This document shows positions 50,325 to 62,586 of a stretch of DNA of 64,000 nucleotides, in pieces (within the stretch, counting starts at the first letter, position 1; each line of letters starts with the position of its first letter). The position numbers and the translations under genes are program-made. The DNA is from Trogon surrucura (taxonomy: Eukaryota; Chordata; Aves; Trogoniformes; Trogonidae): contig CM036619.1 in NCBI GenBank assembly GCA_020746105.1, positions 15,228,238 to 15,292,237 on the forward strand, read 5' to 3'. The notes under the pieces are model-generated. The model saw nothing but the letters and a program-made list of their open reading frames with translations. It was not told the DNA's origin and did not search any database.

Positions 50325-52556
50325 GAGTATAAATTGGGTGGGGTGAATGCAGTTGTACGGTCAGACTCTGATTGGTCTGATTTCCGAATGTAATGGAGGA
50401 ATGAGGTCTCAAGAAGCCCTCCAGGTGCCTTTCAAAGGTCTCCTCTAATGTACCTTGCTTGGCTACTGACGCCAAACCCCTCCACAATCCTAATTCCAGC
50501 TGTTTGTCCAGCATCTTTCACAATAGCTAATCTTTTACTGGGGAGGTGGGGAGCAAGGTTTTGATTTTTTTTCCTTCTTCAGAGCTGCAATGCTTGACAG
50601 AACGGATGGAAGCACATGCAGTGGCAGGCCCGCTGCGCTAATCCTCATGGGATGCCCAACTGCCTCGTTTCCTGAGTACATGGTGTTCATGAGCGTAGGT
50701 TGACTGTGATGCAACTCCAGCCAACACCCTTAGTGTTTCATAGTCTTGACATAACTTGATTCCAGGAATGACTAGAGCCTAATCTCCTGCAACTGTTCTT
50801 CTTCCTCATTTGCACTTATTCACCTTGATTTCAAGCCCACGATCCAAGTTTGTAAAATCAAACCACAGCTCAGGAGAGGAAGGTGTGGCTTCCTCCTTTG
50901 TTCCTCCAGATAGACCTGAAACAGGAACAGAAGGCAAAACTTTCTCTTCCTTTAAAGAAGATGCAACAAAGCTTCTACTGATTTTGAGTTCGGGTTCAGA
51001 AACTTGTTCATGAAGAGTGATGGAGATTTCCTAATACAGCATGTTTAAGCCTTTAAATAAGGCATTTCAATAAAAGGCCTCACTTTCAAGGTAACAACAC
51101 TCAGCTCCTTTCCCTCAGATTTCAATACAGGTTTGAAGAAGTTGGGAACTGCTGTAGGCTTAGCATTGTTTAAACAAAACAAAAAAAAAACAACAAAAGC
51201 TAACAAAACCCAGGAACCACCAACACAGCCATTTTCTGTTTTGCATTGGCACAAAATGCTGACTTCTTCTCACCTCCAAGCAAAGGGTAATAGCGGATGT
51301 TATGTTACTCTAATCTCACTGATGACTATTTTTACAAAACAGACTACAGTACATTTACTAGTACATGATGAAGGGACATAAATAATTTAAACAACAGTTG
51401 TCAAAATAAATGAGCAAAGTGCATTTTGTGATAAATTACACTTGCTTTTTTAATGTGTTTCTCACGTAGTTGCAAAATTCAGTAATTTGCAGTGGATCTC
51501 CCAATCATTAAAGTGAATTAGCAAGCCTCTACTCCCTTAGCCATAATTTTAATCTTAACTAGAAAGGAATTATTTAGTATTATTTTGGCAAGAGTTCCTC
51601 TTTAATATTCTTCTACAGCCACAGTCTTACAGTGTAGTGTAAGTTATGTATGTATCCTGGTGACTTGGATTTTAGAGCTGAAAGCTGATTATGGACAGTA
51701 AAGAATTTCAGCTACCATAAAGATATAATTGTTTTAAATATAGTTTACAAGAATTCATATCACTGGCTGCTTCAGTCCTCCCATTGGCATGCAGGTACTG
51801 ACCAAACTTATAGTTGCTTAAGGAGTGTGTAAAGTTATTATTTAGAGGTCTAATACCAACATTAATATATACACAGAGCAATTATCTGCTTAGTTGGTCT
51901 GCTTGCTTGCGTTTACATTATAACTTAGTGATGGAACTCTGTTGTCATTGATCTTTTTTTTAATATATATACACATCTAGGCTTGTTCTCCTTCTCAGTT
52001 ACCCAGAATTGTTTTTTTCACTTCCTTTCTCCTGCGCTTAAAGGAGGCTGCCACAATTGAGCATCTTTGCAAATCAGAAGCGAAGTCGTTTTTCCCTACC
52101 AGTCTGTGGGTGCCTATGATAGGGTTTTGTTTCCTTTTGAGCTAGGATTATTTAAAAAGAAAAAATGTGGCAGAATACCCACAAAAATTGGCAGTAGGGT
52201 TCAGGTGCTCTAGTAGTAACTGAAATATTTTTTCAAAACGTTTGGCTTGTATGGACTAGTTATGGAGACAACAGTATGTTTTTAAATAAATCATCCCTGG
52301 TTAGGTATGACTGTATGTCCATTTTGGTCTTACCTTGAAATCAAAGAGCAGATTTCCCATCAGTGTTACTCAGAATAAGGAGAGACAAACCAGAAACACT
52401 TAAATGCAGACTTTTAGGGGTAAGTCTGGCATGCATCGTGACACACAAAGGATGAACTGGAATAGTGAGAAAAAATTTTGTTTGAAGCTGCTGACAATGT
52501 GGGTGTATGCAGTAGCTGGTGCCAACATAGAGAGACAAGATGAAAATCTGATATCC

Positions 52557-52700
<144 letters not shown>

Positions 52701-53985
52701 GTTAGTAAGGGATGTTTTCCTGACTCATCCCCATGGGGCACATTTGAGTGTCTATACGAGTGACAGTATTCATTCAACAGGCCCAGATGTTATCTTCAGA
52801 AGGGCTGAGGTATTTTTGTCCTTCCATCGTGTCCACCAGTGACTCAAATTGGGGCAAATCATCAGCATTAAAAACACCTTTGTTTGGGGGACTAGACCTC
52901 AAAAACCTTTCATTTAAAGGTACAAGTTCTTCCCCAATCTAGATATCCTACCTTGAAACTGAATTTAGTGTTTCTACTGCCATGAGAAACTGGTTGTTTA
53001 TATAATCTTATTTCACATTTGATATTAAAAGGCTGGAAATTTGCAGACTGTTCCAAAAATGTGAGATGGGAAAACGGTGTCTAATGGTACTGCAAACCAG
53101 CTACTTGCTAACCTCTGATGCAGCACCCAAGAGGTGCTGGAGAAGTTCATAGTGTATGTACAGGCACACACATACTTCTGTGCAGTTTTACCCCTTTCTT
53201 ACACTAAGCAACTGTTACAGGATGGGGCCACAAGACCATAAAGTCTCAAAGACTAAACGGATTGGGAGCTACTATCCATTTAGGATGGTTGTTCTTCTGG
53301 ATGATGAGAGCTCCATTAGTGCCAGTCAGAATAGACTGAGGTGATTTGCTGTGCAGTCACAGAAAGACATTTAACAGTTGGCAGATAGCTGGTATCAGAC
53401 CTTCACAGATTTTTATTTAGAGAAAAGAGAGGTCCAAGAATGAATGCATCTCTATGGAATTAACAGAGAAACTGGTCAACAGGACACAACTTCCATTCCA
53501 GTTCTCCAAATCCATTGTCTGGTCCTTAAAATCTCAGATAAAGATTTTAATTCAATTTATAGCCAGCACTAGAATTAACAGTGATTTAGCATAACTTGGT
53601 ATTAAGCAAGGAGTCTTGGCTGTTCCCAACAAAGTCAGTAATTCTGCTGCCATGCAGAGAAGTGGGCACCAGCCAAGTTGCTATGAGAAACTTCCAAAGA
53701 AATGACCCAGGGAGACTGATTTTCACCTGTCTACTGGTTGCCATGGTCTTCAAGAGGCAAAGTTTCCAAACTAATTCTGTCTCTCACAATCGAATACTGT
53801 GAAACATTTTTAGAGTGTGTTATTACTCATCAGTATGTAAAAATGGCACCGCCTTACTCAAAAAATCTGTGCCCTGTGTCTATTCAGATCCATGCGTTCA
53901 GCCTTGGTTAACTGAAATAATTTTGTTGCTTTTTCCCCCTTTAGCTCTGTGGATGCAGCACAGTTCACAGTTCATTTTCTCACTT
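52701..53985. other. Unique non-coding sequence, no gene seen
   Basis: Ordinary AT-rich sequence after the microsatellite, with only short chance frames. No recognised repeat. Confidence 0.5.
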
Positions 53986-53989
53986 GTTA

Positions 53990-54065
53990 ACTGAGATTAA
54001 GAGTCGGACAGGCAGTTGGACTAGATCTAGATCATTGTAGGTCCTTTCCAACTGAACTATTCTAC
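53990..54065 (+). mobile_element. CR1 LINE terminal remnant
   Basis: A very short plus-strand CR1 3' end: gcagttggactagatctagatc, then attgtaggtcctttccaac and tgaactattctaccag. The order of gttggactagatga, ggtcccttccaac and attcta is the diagnostic CR1 terminus in worn form. Nothing CR1-like is recognisable upstream of about 53990. Confidence 0.75.
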
Positions 54066-56425
54066 CAGTGAAAATGTTGCTTTTCTGCATTACTAAATCA
54101 AATTTTGAGGTCCCATGTGCTTGCAGGTACCTCCCAGGCTTGTCTGTGTTCCCGTGGTAGCCAGTGATAAGGATGTCCTGGGAGCAATCAGATTTGGGGC
54201 TGGGGGCAGGGGGCAGGTGACTGTCTCTGCACTGACTGCGTAGACAGTCTGCAGACTTAAAACAGCAGTGGGTGTCTAAAAAGAGTTGGATAAATCTGGG
54301 CCACACTTTTCATTTATAAGACCTTTGCTGGTGCAGCAGCCCAAAAATACCAAGCGTGGTGGGTAGACTTTGGGTTGAATGTGTTATATAATGTAAGCAG
54401 CTAATGGTGTGTGATGTGGAATGGCTATTTTAAACAATTAGCTGCTGTCATCTTCAGTGGTACTTTTGTCCTCGTCTTTGGTGGATGACTTAATGTGGTT
54501 TCAGAACAGATCCAGATCCTTGCCACAAATTTTAAAGACTGTTTGGAGACGTCCAATTAAGCTTTGGCTCTTAGAATCACAGAAGTCTTCCCCTTGAGTT
54601 TAGTGGAGAAGGTTATTAAGCTTTCCCAATACCTCTTGGAGTCTGCTACAAAGGTTTTGGAAGCAGAACCTCGAAACAGAGCAAAAAACATGATCTCAAA
54701 ACTGTTTTTCATGTTAGATCAGGTGAACTGGAGTTGTGTAAAGATATTAACCACTCAATCATGAGCTTGTATGCTAGACACTTGTCCTGCAGGCAGTCTG
54801 CTCTCTGGGAATAGGGGTCATTTACTTTAAAGGTCGTTGCAAATGATATCTCAGCATGGTGGTATGGATGAGTTGCTGGATCTGCAGAATGTAGGTATTT
54901 AGTCATAATCGCCTGGGATTATTTTATATATACAGTCATGATTGATAGATCTTGTGGTACATACATGTTTCTCATGCCATTTTAGCTAGAGTTATTGTAG
55001 ACACGTAGCCTGTCTAGATTTTAGACACCGAACCTGTCTATATTTAGCATTTATTGTCCAAAAAGTGGTTTAGAAGTGTTGTGCACGCTTATGAGCACCT
55101 CAGGTTGTCAAACCAGAGATGATGGCTGTCTAGTCACAGACACGGTGAACTCCTTTGTTCATGGGCAAATGAGTATGCGATTTCTAAAGCACGCTTGGCT
55201 GAACAGCACTCGATAAAAGCAAGATAATTACCATTCATTAAAATTTGTTTTAAAAGATGATGTACATATGTAGACCTTCATTGCTGTATCTTCTACTTTA
55301 ACTCCAAAATCAGTATCATTAATGAAACTGAGTAATTTGCTGTTAGCTGACAATGTGTTTATTGTGTATCTAAATTTAAATATCAGGACTGTGACTGCAG
55401 TGCCTATTTTTCCCATGCAGTTTCTTTACAAATGGCATATGCCCTATTTGTCTAATCCCTACTTCTATGATTACAAAATAGCCAGGTTACATAAAAACAA
55501 CTAAATTATATATTTGCATACAATACTGCTGTGGCTCTGCGGAAGCCATTTTGGGCTGTTCAATGCTTACAGTTTCTTTCATTGAAATGGTCTGTTATTT
55601 CACCAGCAGTGCTGCAGTTTTTCCAGTCTTATGCTTGGAAACACTTTTTTCATTATTCTACTCTGATTGCTGCAAATGAAGTAAATATTACTTAGTGGAA
55701 AAAGTAATAAAAGACAATAAAAGAAAGTCCTGCTAATGTTCTTTCTGCCGTTTAGACCTATGGGATTTTTGTAGGTTGGATTACAAAGTCTTTGGGCAGA
55801 AACCAGCCTTTAGTTAAATGTTTGAATAGCACAGTGGGACCCCGATTCAGGGCTAGGCACTGACAAAGTAAAGCTACTAAAAATAGTTTGCGGAGTTGGG
55901 CCCTCCAGTAGCAAAAGAGAAGTTGGAGAATGCATAATTTGAAGAAATGCTCTGGCTGTTGCCAGTGGGTCTGCTGTCCCTATTGTTATTTAAAACCAGA
56001 ATTAGCTGTGCCTGTTATCTACAGCACAGTCTCTCCATACCCAGGCTGCTGGCTTCATTCTTTATTGCATTTCTAAATCGAGTTAAACATCAGTGTCCTT
56101 TGGAAGACTGTAGTCAGCATTCGGGGAAGCTCAAGATATGACTCTGCGTTATGAATGCTTCACTCGTGGAGCTGGCTGAAGAGGCTCCTGCCGCTGCCTC
56201 CTCGCTCCCTGCCAGGGCGGCTCTAGCTGTGGTGGAGCTCTAAAGCGGATCTGGGAAATGAATTGGTTTGAAGTTTTGGTCTGGCTTTTCTCATGGGCTT
56301 CTTTCACAGGCCGGTTGTACTGCGCAGCAGGGTTGTCCCAGCAGCAGGGCAGCGGAAGAAGGGAAAGAAAGATTGGGGGACCAGCTCTATCTCCACTGTC
56401 GCATGAGATGTGATTCAGCAGTGGG
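54066..56425. other. Unique non-coding sequence, no gene seen
   Basis: No exon or transposon recognised. Between 55200 and 55760 the sequence is strongly AT-rich and non-repetitive. A GC-richer patch at about 56155-56240 precedes the CR1 tail. Confidence 0.5.
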
Positions 56426-56498
56426 CCTGGTAGAGGTAGATAACAGTGGGACTTGATGGTCTTAAAGGTCTTTTCCAACCAAAACGATTCTATGATTC
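56426..56498 (+). mobile_element. CR1 LINE terminal remnant
   Basis: Plus-strand CR1 3' end: cagtgggacttgatggtcttaa, then aggtcttttccaaccaaaac and gattctatgattc. The phrase is nearly perfect, so this is a young but extremely 5'-truncated copy. The word gatggtcttaaaggtc matches the subfamily type of the copy at 40129 (aagatcatcgag in reverse). Confidence 0.9.
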
Positions 56499-56960
56499 AT
56501 CACATGGAATCGCGCTCCCAGTGTTGTGTGCCTGCAGGGAGCAGAGCCACGGCCTTCAGTTCATGGTCAGAAGGGGAATCTCTTAATGTTGCACAAAGGT
56601 GCAAAGAGAAGGCTGGCTTGGCAGTGAACAGAACGACTCCCATTAGGCATCCTGGAAGGACACAGAATGTGCATAGTCCAAAAGCAGGTGGATATTCCCA
56701 AAGTGCCATGTGGAGTTTACATAGATAAGGATATTCACAATCCCAGCATTGCATAAGTCGTATATTTTTAGCATGAGGAGCCAGAACAGGAATAAAAATT
56801 TGCTTTCCAGAAGAAAAGGGCAGAACTATTGGATCACCAACAGATTTTTATATACTAGATTCAGTCTTTCATTTTTACCAGAGAAATCACAGATCGTTTA
56901 CTGATTAAATTCTTGTGACTTTGAATCAGAAGTTTAAAAATGGTGTTTTTTAAGCTTTTC

Positions 56961-56976
56961 TTTTTTTTTTTTTTTT
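56961..56976. repeat. Poly-T run (T16)
   Basis: Sixteen T residues following TTTTC. It is a homopolymer only, with no retroposed body on the minus strand that I recognise. Confidence 0.95.
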
Positions 56977-57839
56977 CGCTTTCTACATAAAGCCAGTAGT
57001 ATGTGCAAGATGAAAATCCAGAATGGATAGATTTCCTTAACTTCTGACTGATGGTTGGGATAGATTTATAGCAATGGATTTAGAAGTGCTAACTGGAGTG
57101 GCCTGGCCTGTGTAATAGCTATGAACAATGTCCATGTGCAGTGAAGAAACATGTTTCACGTCTATCAGAAGATGTAATTTCCTGAAATATGAAAATGAAT
57201 TTCTAATCTGGAATCTGGGCCAAGAGGTTGAAGACAAAAGTTCTTGTTGCTGGGCTGTGCTGCAGTGCTCACAGGGTCGTCTCCAGGATGCTCCGTTAGG
57301 ACCGCCGGTATGGTAACCTCACGGGAGCCTCTAACCAGAGAAAGTTGGAAAAAACGAGGAGGGCTGAAGCTGTAGCAGCATGTTGTAGTTACACCCTAGT
57401 GAGGTGAGATCATTTCTCTTTGTAATCACAGAAATGGAAGTAGAAGCTGAATGACAGTGTCATTAAGAAGTTGATATTTAACATGTTTACAGCTCTCTCG
57501 ATTCCCACACCCTTTGGGACCAAACTCCAGAATGCTGAAATCTGGGACTCTTCCAGAGAAAAACCCCTGGTTAGTGGGACAAACTAGGTAGCAGTTCCTG
57601 AACATCTTGCACTGCTTTTCTGGCGAGATTGCTGTTTACTTTTGCAGTCTCTGCAACATCGTGGCTTTGCTGTGGTTTTGTGGGGTTTTTTTTCCGTTTT
57701 GGCATTTTATCAGTATTTCATTTAAATGCAGCCTCTCCAGGTACCTAGTAGGGCATGGATCCTCCTAACTAACCAGTGCTAGCGTCCATTTCTTCATGAT
57801 GCATCCAGCATGGTGCAGCCTAAGTGGGGATGAGCAGCG

Positions 57840-58100
57840 AATACAAAATCCTTCACGGGTGGGTTGGAGGTGGCAGTGAACAGGCTAAAAAAATGGCTTA
57901 GCGAACGGTGTTCTGCCTGTGTTTATTCTTGGGCAGTCTGTGCTAGTGGTTGGGCTTGGAAAACAGATCAGATGGCGTGGCTACCTGTGCGAGTTACAGG
58001 GAGGCAACTGGGAGATGGAATGCGAGAGCTGAGCACGTGTTGCGTGTTCTCCGTCAGTGACTGCGCACGGAGCTGCCTCGCGTTTACCACGGGGTAAGGG
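57840..58100. other. CpG-rich patch
   Basis: I count about 14 CpGs in 260 bp, concentrated at 58020-58092, in otherwise CpG-poor DNA. A plus frame of 77 codons (57864-58097) covers it and runs into GGGGTAAGG, which resembles a splice donor at about 58091. I see no matching acceptor or protein family, so it is described as a composition feature and not called as an exon. Confidence 0.3.
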
Positions 58101-58739
58101 CACACACATGGACAGTTAGAGCAGAGCATCTGTTCTGCTCTAAATCCATACGCTGGTTACCTTGCAGTAATGTGTTCATGGAGGCATACCCTTAATTATC
58201 CTAAACAGACAAATGTATGATGCAGACTGAAGATCTCAGACATATGGACTTGCCAGAAGTTTCGAATCTCTTGTGGGTGAGGCTTTAGAAATGTCTTGAG
58301 GGGTTACCAGAACTTGTTGCAGCCCCGGATCTGCTTTTGAATGATGTGTCAGCACTTGTTTAGGATAAGTATTAAAAGACTTGTAGGAATCATCAGAGAA
58401 AATCTTCACAAGTAACTTGGAAATTAAAGCCTCGTTGACTTCTAATGAGACTTTGGTGTGCAAATCACTTGGGATTTTTTGAAAATCTTGTCCATCTTCT
58501 TTCTATACAAAATCTGTTTCATGCTGCAATGGCAGAAATTCTTCCTTCCTTCCTTGAAGCAAAAATTTAATTGAGATCCATACTTTTCTGGCACTAGAAG
58601 AGAAATACCACATACTATTAGATATTTTCCTCTGATTTTTGAAGCACAGAAGCTTGTCTGCGTGCGAATTGTTATAAACCGTTTGGCCTGAGATAAAATG
58701 GTAGAACTTCTCCGGTTACAAATTCCTACCAACCTAATT

Positions 58740-59330
58740 GCCTACCTCAGCTAAAATATGAAAGGTGTTTAATAATAAACAAAGTATTATTTTTGTTTAC
58801 TCTGATTTTACTTACATGTGAATTCCTTGACTGTAGTGCCCATTTTTTCAAATATTGCAAGTGGAAATGAAAAGCAAATCAGTGGCAAATCAAAACAATT
58901 TGGCAGCATGATCACAATAAACTATCCAGCTGCAAAATGATACTGATAGTGCAGAGTAAATAATTCCTCTAAAAAACTTTAGTATTTTGTGGATTGTTTG
59001 CAGGAAGCATCTCATTATCTCAGTTGTGTGTATGAATTTCTAAGAAGATTATTTAGTGTGTAATTTCCTTGTCAAATTCCAATAGCCAAGGTCTCAAAGG
59101 AATTTAGGGCTCTTATCCCTCACTAGAATCTATATCATTCTTGATACCAGTTGAAATGTAATCATTAAACGTGCTAATCTTGAGCATTGTGTTACCTACA
59201 TTTCACATGCTAATTGGAATTTGTAGCAATCAAATTAAGCATAAAGTCGCAATTCCTGTCACCTCTTGTTTGCCATTTAATTGCTGGATACCTACTCTGA
59301 GCTCATCATTCAGCTTTCTTGATAATCAGT
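58740..59330. promoter_or_regulatory. Possible conserved non-coding element
   Basis: Nearly 600 bp of AT-rich, non-repetitive sequence with many ordered transcription-factor-like words: ttaataataaacaaag (forkhead-type TAAACA), aaacaatttggc, acatgctaattgg, caaattaagc and gccatttaattgctgg. It has only short reading frames and no recognised transposon. This texture is typical of long vertebrate conserved non-coding elements. It needs an alignment to confirm. Confidence 0.35.
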
Positions 59331-59908
59331 GAAGAGAGGAGCTGCCAAAGAATCGCTTATCCAACATGACAAGTAAGTAGGTGGGTCACCCTTCTAAGGG
59401 CCCTGTCTTTCTGCACTGCTTGTCGAAGAAACCTGGGTAACGAGTGTGGACTGGTTGCCTGTCGAGGATGGAGGAAATGAGTTTGTCTGTGCAACCACCA
59501 CACCAACTTCAGAGCCAAGTGAGCTGGTGGTCTGCAGTGGGAGTTACCACTCTTAGCTTGGGACAGGCAGGGATGGATTCTCCCATCCCACTTCTCTCTG
59601 TGATTTGCGTTTATCTGGGGTTGCAGTCTGCAGTTGTGCATGGAAATACCCAGTTAGCTTTGATCCAGCTACCTGTAGAACTTCAACTGAATCATCGCAG
59701 AAGTCTACGCGAGCTTATTTATTTAGATCTGTAACCTTAAAGACAAGCTTCCAGGTGGGATGAAGATAGGCTATCTATCTTTTTTTGATGCTGTTCCAGT
59801 TTGTGCAGAACAATTATGTTTTTATTTAACTAGGCACAAAAGGGAAGTCTAGTGGTCTATGATAAGGCAGATAAGGCCTTCACCTTAACCACTGAGATGC
59901 TGCTTTGC

Positions 59909-59960
59909 TGCATATTTCACTTCCCTGCACTTCCTGCATATTTCACTTCCCTTCACTTCC
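59909..59960 (+). repeat. 26-bp tandem duplication
   Basis: Two adjacent 26-bp copies, 59909-59934 and 59935-59960, each beginning TGCATATTTCACTTCCC. They differ at one position (G versus T at the 18th base). This is a recent local duplication by replication slippage. Confidence 0.95.
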
Positions 59961-61359
59961 ATCAGCCCATACTGGTATGTTTTGCAAGGAAAGAATCCAA
60001 ATGATGAATGAAAGGTTTCTTCCCAAGATGACATTTAGCCCAAAATCCCTCTGTTTAAAGTGTCGTGATGCTCTTCTGTCTGACTTTTAAAGGTCAGTTT
60101 CTACCTGGTGTTGAATTATTTTCTGCCACTAAGTACGTTGGTCCCATCCTTGATTTACACTGGGTATATCTCCGCTGCAGCACCTAAGAGCATGTCCCAG
60201 CCCCAAGCGCTGGATGCTCAGCCTGGCCAATGATGCCTGTGTGTGAGGGTGAGGGATGGGGAAGTTACCATCTTCCTGGGCGTAGGTTTTCCTTGAAAGG
60301 AAAACTGGGTTTGCATGGCACTGTGCAATACTCCAGCAGGTCCAGTAATCTGCCCCAGAGGACCCACCTACAACGCGTTGCAGACATGGTTCATATCACG
60401 TAGTTTGGGCAAAGAGGGACGTTGCACAATGTTTTGCTTGGGATGGCAGCAACCAAAAACAGCATCATCTCCCCAGCGTACTGAACAGCCACTGCAGTCT
60501 GAAACCATATATGGGCACTTCTGTGCAATTGTATTTTCAGGAACATGTGTGTGATGCAAAAAGAGGCAGAAAAATATGCAGGTGCTTTGGATAGCCTCCA
60601 AACTGGAATAATAGGAAAGGGGCTAATCAGAGGAAAGCAGAATTTGCCACTGATCAGACAGTTCCTGTGCTGAGTTAATTATTAGTCCCCAAAAACTACA
60701 ATGATTGAGCATCTCATGCCTTCTGAACACTGGCTAGATATTCCTTGTTTCATACCTGTCATGTTTTCATGAATGACTTCTTTGCTTGGCTGTGTGGTCA
60801 GTACAGCCCATCCAAGCCTTGGACTTCACGCCCGACTTAAGAACCTCTTTGATACAATCAGCGCATCCTTCATTTATCAAGCCCTTCTGCAGAGGCAGCA
60901 TTACTGGAACCTCTGGTCTCTGGTGGGTGTACGTCAAGATACAGCCTTAATAATCACCTAGGGAACTCTTCAAAGGTGGTAACTCATTTTGATCTCTGTA
61001 GTTCATCTGCTCAAACAGAGACATGAAGCTTGTTTTGCAGAGTGGTGAGCACTCTCTGCTGCTTGCCTTGTCACAGCATCATCCGTCATGGGGTAGAGGA
61101 GGACCTCCGCCTCGAACAGGACCCTCCCTCATAGCAGCATTCTCCCTCAGCTTCATCCCGCAGCTGGATGAAACCAGGGACCTTTGATTTGATTAATTTT
61201 GATTTTCGAAACAGTTGTGGTGTATGCACCGTCACAGTTTTTCTGTAGACCTTTCAGAGGATGCCTAGAAAGAGTTTCTTGTTCTGGTCACAACCAGATT
61301 GAGGAGGATAAATGGTGGCTCCTTTTTTCGCAGACAACCCGGTGGCCATGGAGGGCCAT

Positions 61360-61386
61360 GCTGGACTGTAACATCGATAGTCCAGC
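61360..61386. repeat. Perfect 8-bp hairpin
   Basis: GCTGGACT (61360-61367) and AGTCCAGC (61379-61386) around an 11-base loop containing ATCGAT. A small stem of this size is expected occasionally by chance. Confidence 0.8.
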
Positions 61387-62432
61387 GCTTTCCCCTTCAG
61401 ATGGCAATCAATAATGGTCAGTTTCCAGATAAAATCAGACTTTGTGGTTGTTTAGGAGAAGGCATCATCTAAAAGCATGTTGAGAAGTCTGCACAGATGG
61501 TCAAACTCCAACTTTGCCATCTTTATGGTCCTGCTTGTACCCCTTCTTGGAGCTGCAGCTTCCAGATTCAGAATAGATATTCCAGAAGCCACCTCAAACC
61601 CCCTCTTCTCTTCAGGATTTTCATCTAATCAGGAGCCCCTCATAGCTCTGACAACCTGAAGCTTTTGGTGCTAGAGCCAGGAGCTGGACGGACAACACCA
61701 GTGCAGCCTTGTAACTCTCAACTAGGAACTTAAAAATAAGGCGATACCTTCTCACTGATGTATTTTGAAGTTGAGGTGGGTTTCTTTGTGAAATGATTGG
61801 ACACCTTGTCCACGAGGATAGCTATAATTATCTTCCAGATGGAGGTTAGACGTCTTGCATTAAACAAGGTGGTGGGCCACGTGCTACCTGCAAGGATAAA
61901 GCAAGTACCAAATGGTACCAACATGCTCTTTCTCTGTGTTCTATCTGTCTGGTGCTCACAGCAGTGCTAGGGGGAAACACAGGGGTAATACGATGTGATA
62001 ATACAGGTAATGGGTAAACGCTAAATAAAATTCCATGTTCAGCTAATTGGGGCAGGGGAAAGGCTGATTTTGTAGGCTTCGTTGTATATGTTTGTTTTCT
62101 GGTAAATGTGTGTGCATATGTACGGTCTTTTAGGTGGCTTTAATAGGTATAATTTCTGGTTTTGCACGGTTAATCACTACACAGAATGGAAACTTTCATT
62201 TCAGGGAACCTCATAGTGAATATCTCCCTAAAGATGGCTAGTTTGTTCTAGCTATTAATCCTGCATAAGCTCTGCATAACCAGCGAGGGAGTTGTAGCTC
62301 CAGAGAGTCTCCAAACCCTTCTGCTATAATAGTTTGATTTTTCTAGGGAAGTCTTTGGTTTCATCTGAGTATGTTCCTTAACTTAATGCATATTTCACTG
62401 AAGATCCTAAAGCAAGTAATAGGATGATATAA

Positions 62433-62586
62433 CAGACAGAACTAATTCCCCAAATGCTGCTGCACGCTTCTGAATGGGATAGGCTTGAAAGTGTGCTGCA
62501 GAATCTGCAGAAGAAATGCAAGGACAAGTTCCGGGTGATGACCAGAGCAGCCACCAAACCACTGCAAGCCACCAGGGACTATGTGG
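62433..62586 (+). other. Exon-like open segment ending at a splice-donor-like site
   Basis: After an in-frame TAA at 62430-62432 the plus frame is open through at least 88 codons from the ATG at 62454. The first 44 codons look like real protein: SEWDRLESVLQNLQKKCKDK, a charged and probably helical stretch, then FRVMTRAATKPLQATRDYV. Directly after comes GTGGGTAAGC (donor-like GTAAGC at 62586). Beyond that the translation turns low-complexity (FFKFTQFTQF). The upstream side has CAG at 62433-62435 and ACAG at 62436-62439, but only a poor pyrimidine tract, which weakens the exon idea. I do not recognise the protein. Alternatives are a decayed pseudogene fragment or chance. Confidence 0.25.

Larger units (their letters stand above)
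44271..52556. other. Unique non-coding sequence, no gene seen
   Basis: About 8.3 kb without recognised exon or transposon. A (GACA)n micro-run lies at about 44417-44430, an A12-type run near 47030-47042, a short (AC)n at about 48772-48783 and an A-rich tract at about 51173-51210. Frames of 144 codons (45448-45882, plus) and 150 codons (49187-48735, minus) exist but have no domain signature. The motif clusters at 48.45-48.53 and 50.27-50.32 kb are listed separately. Confidence 0.5.
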
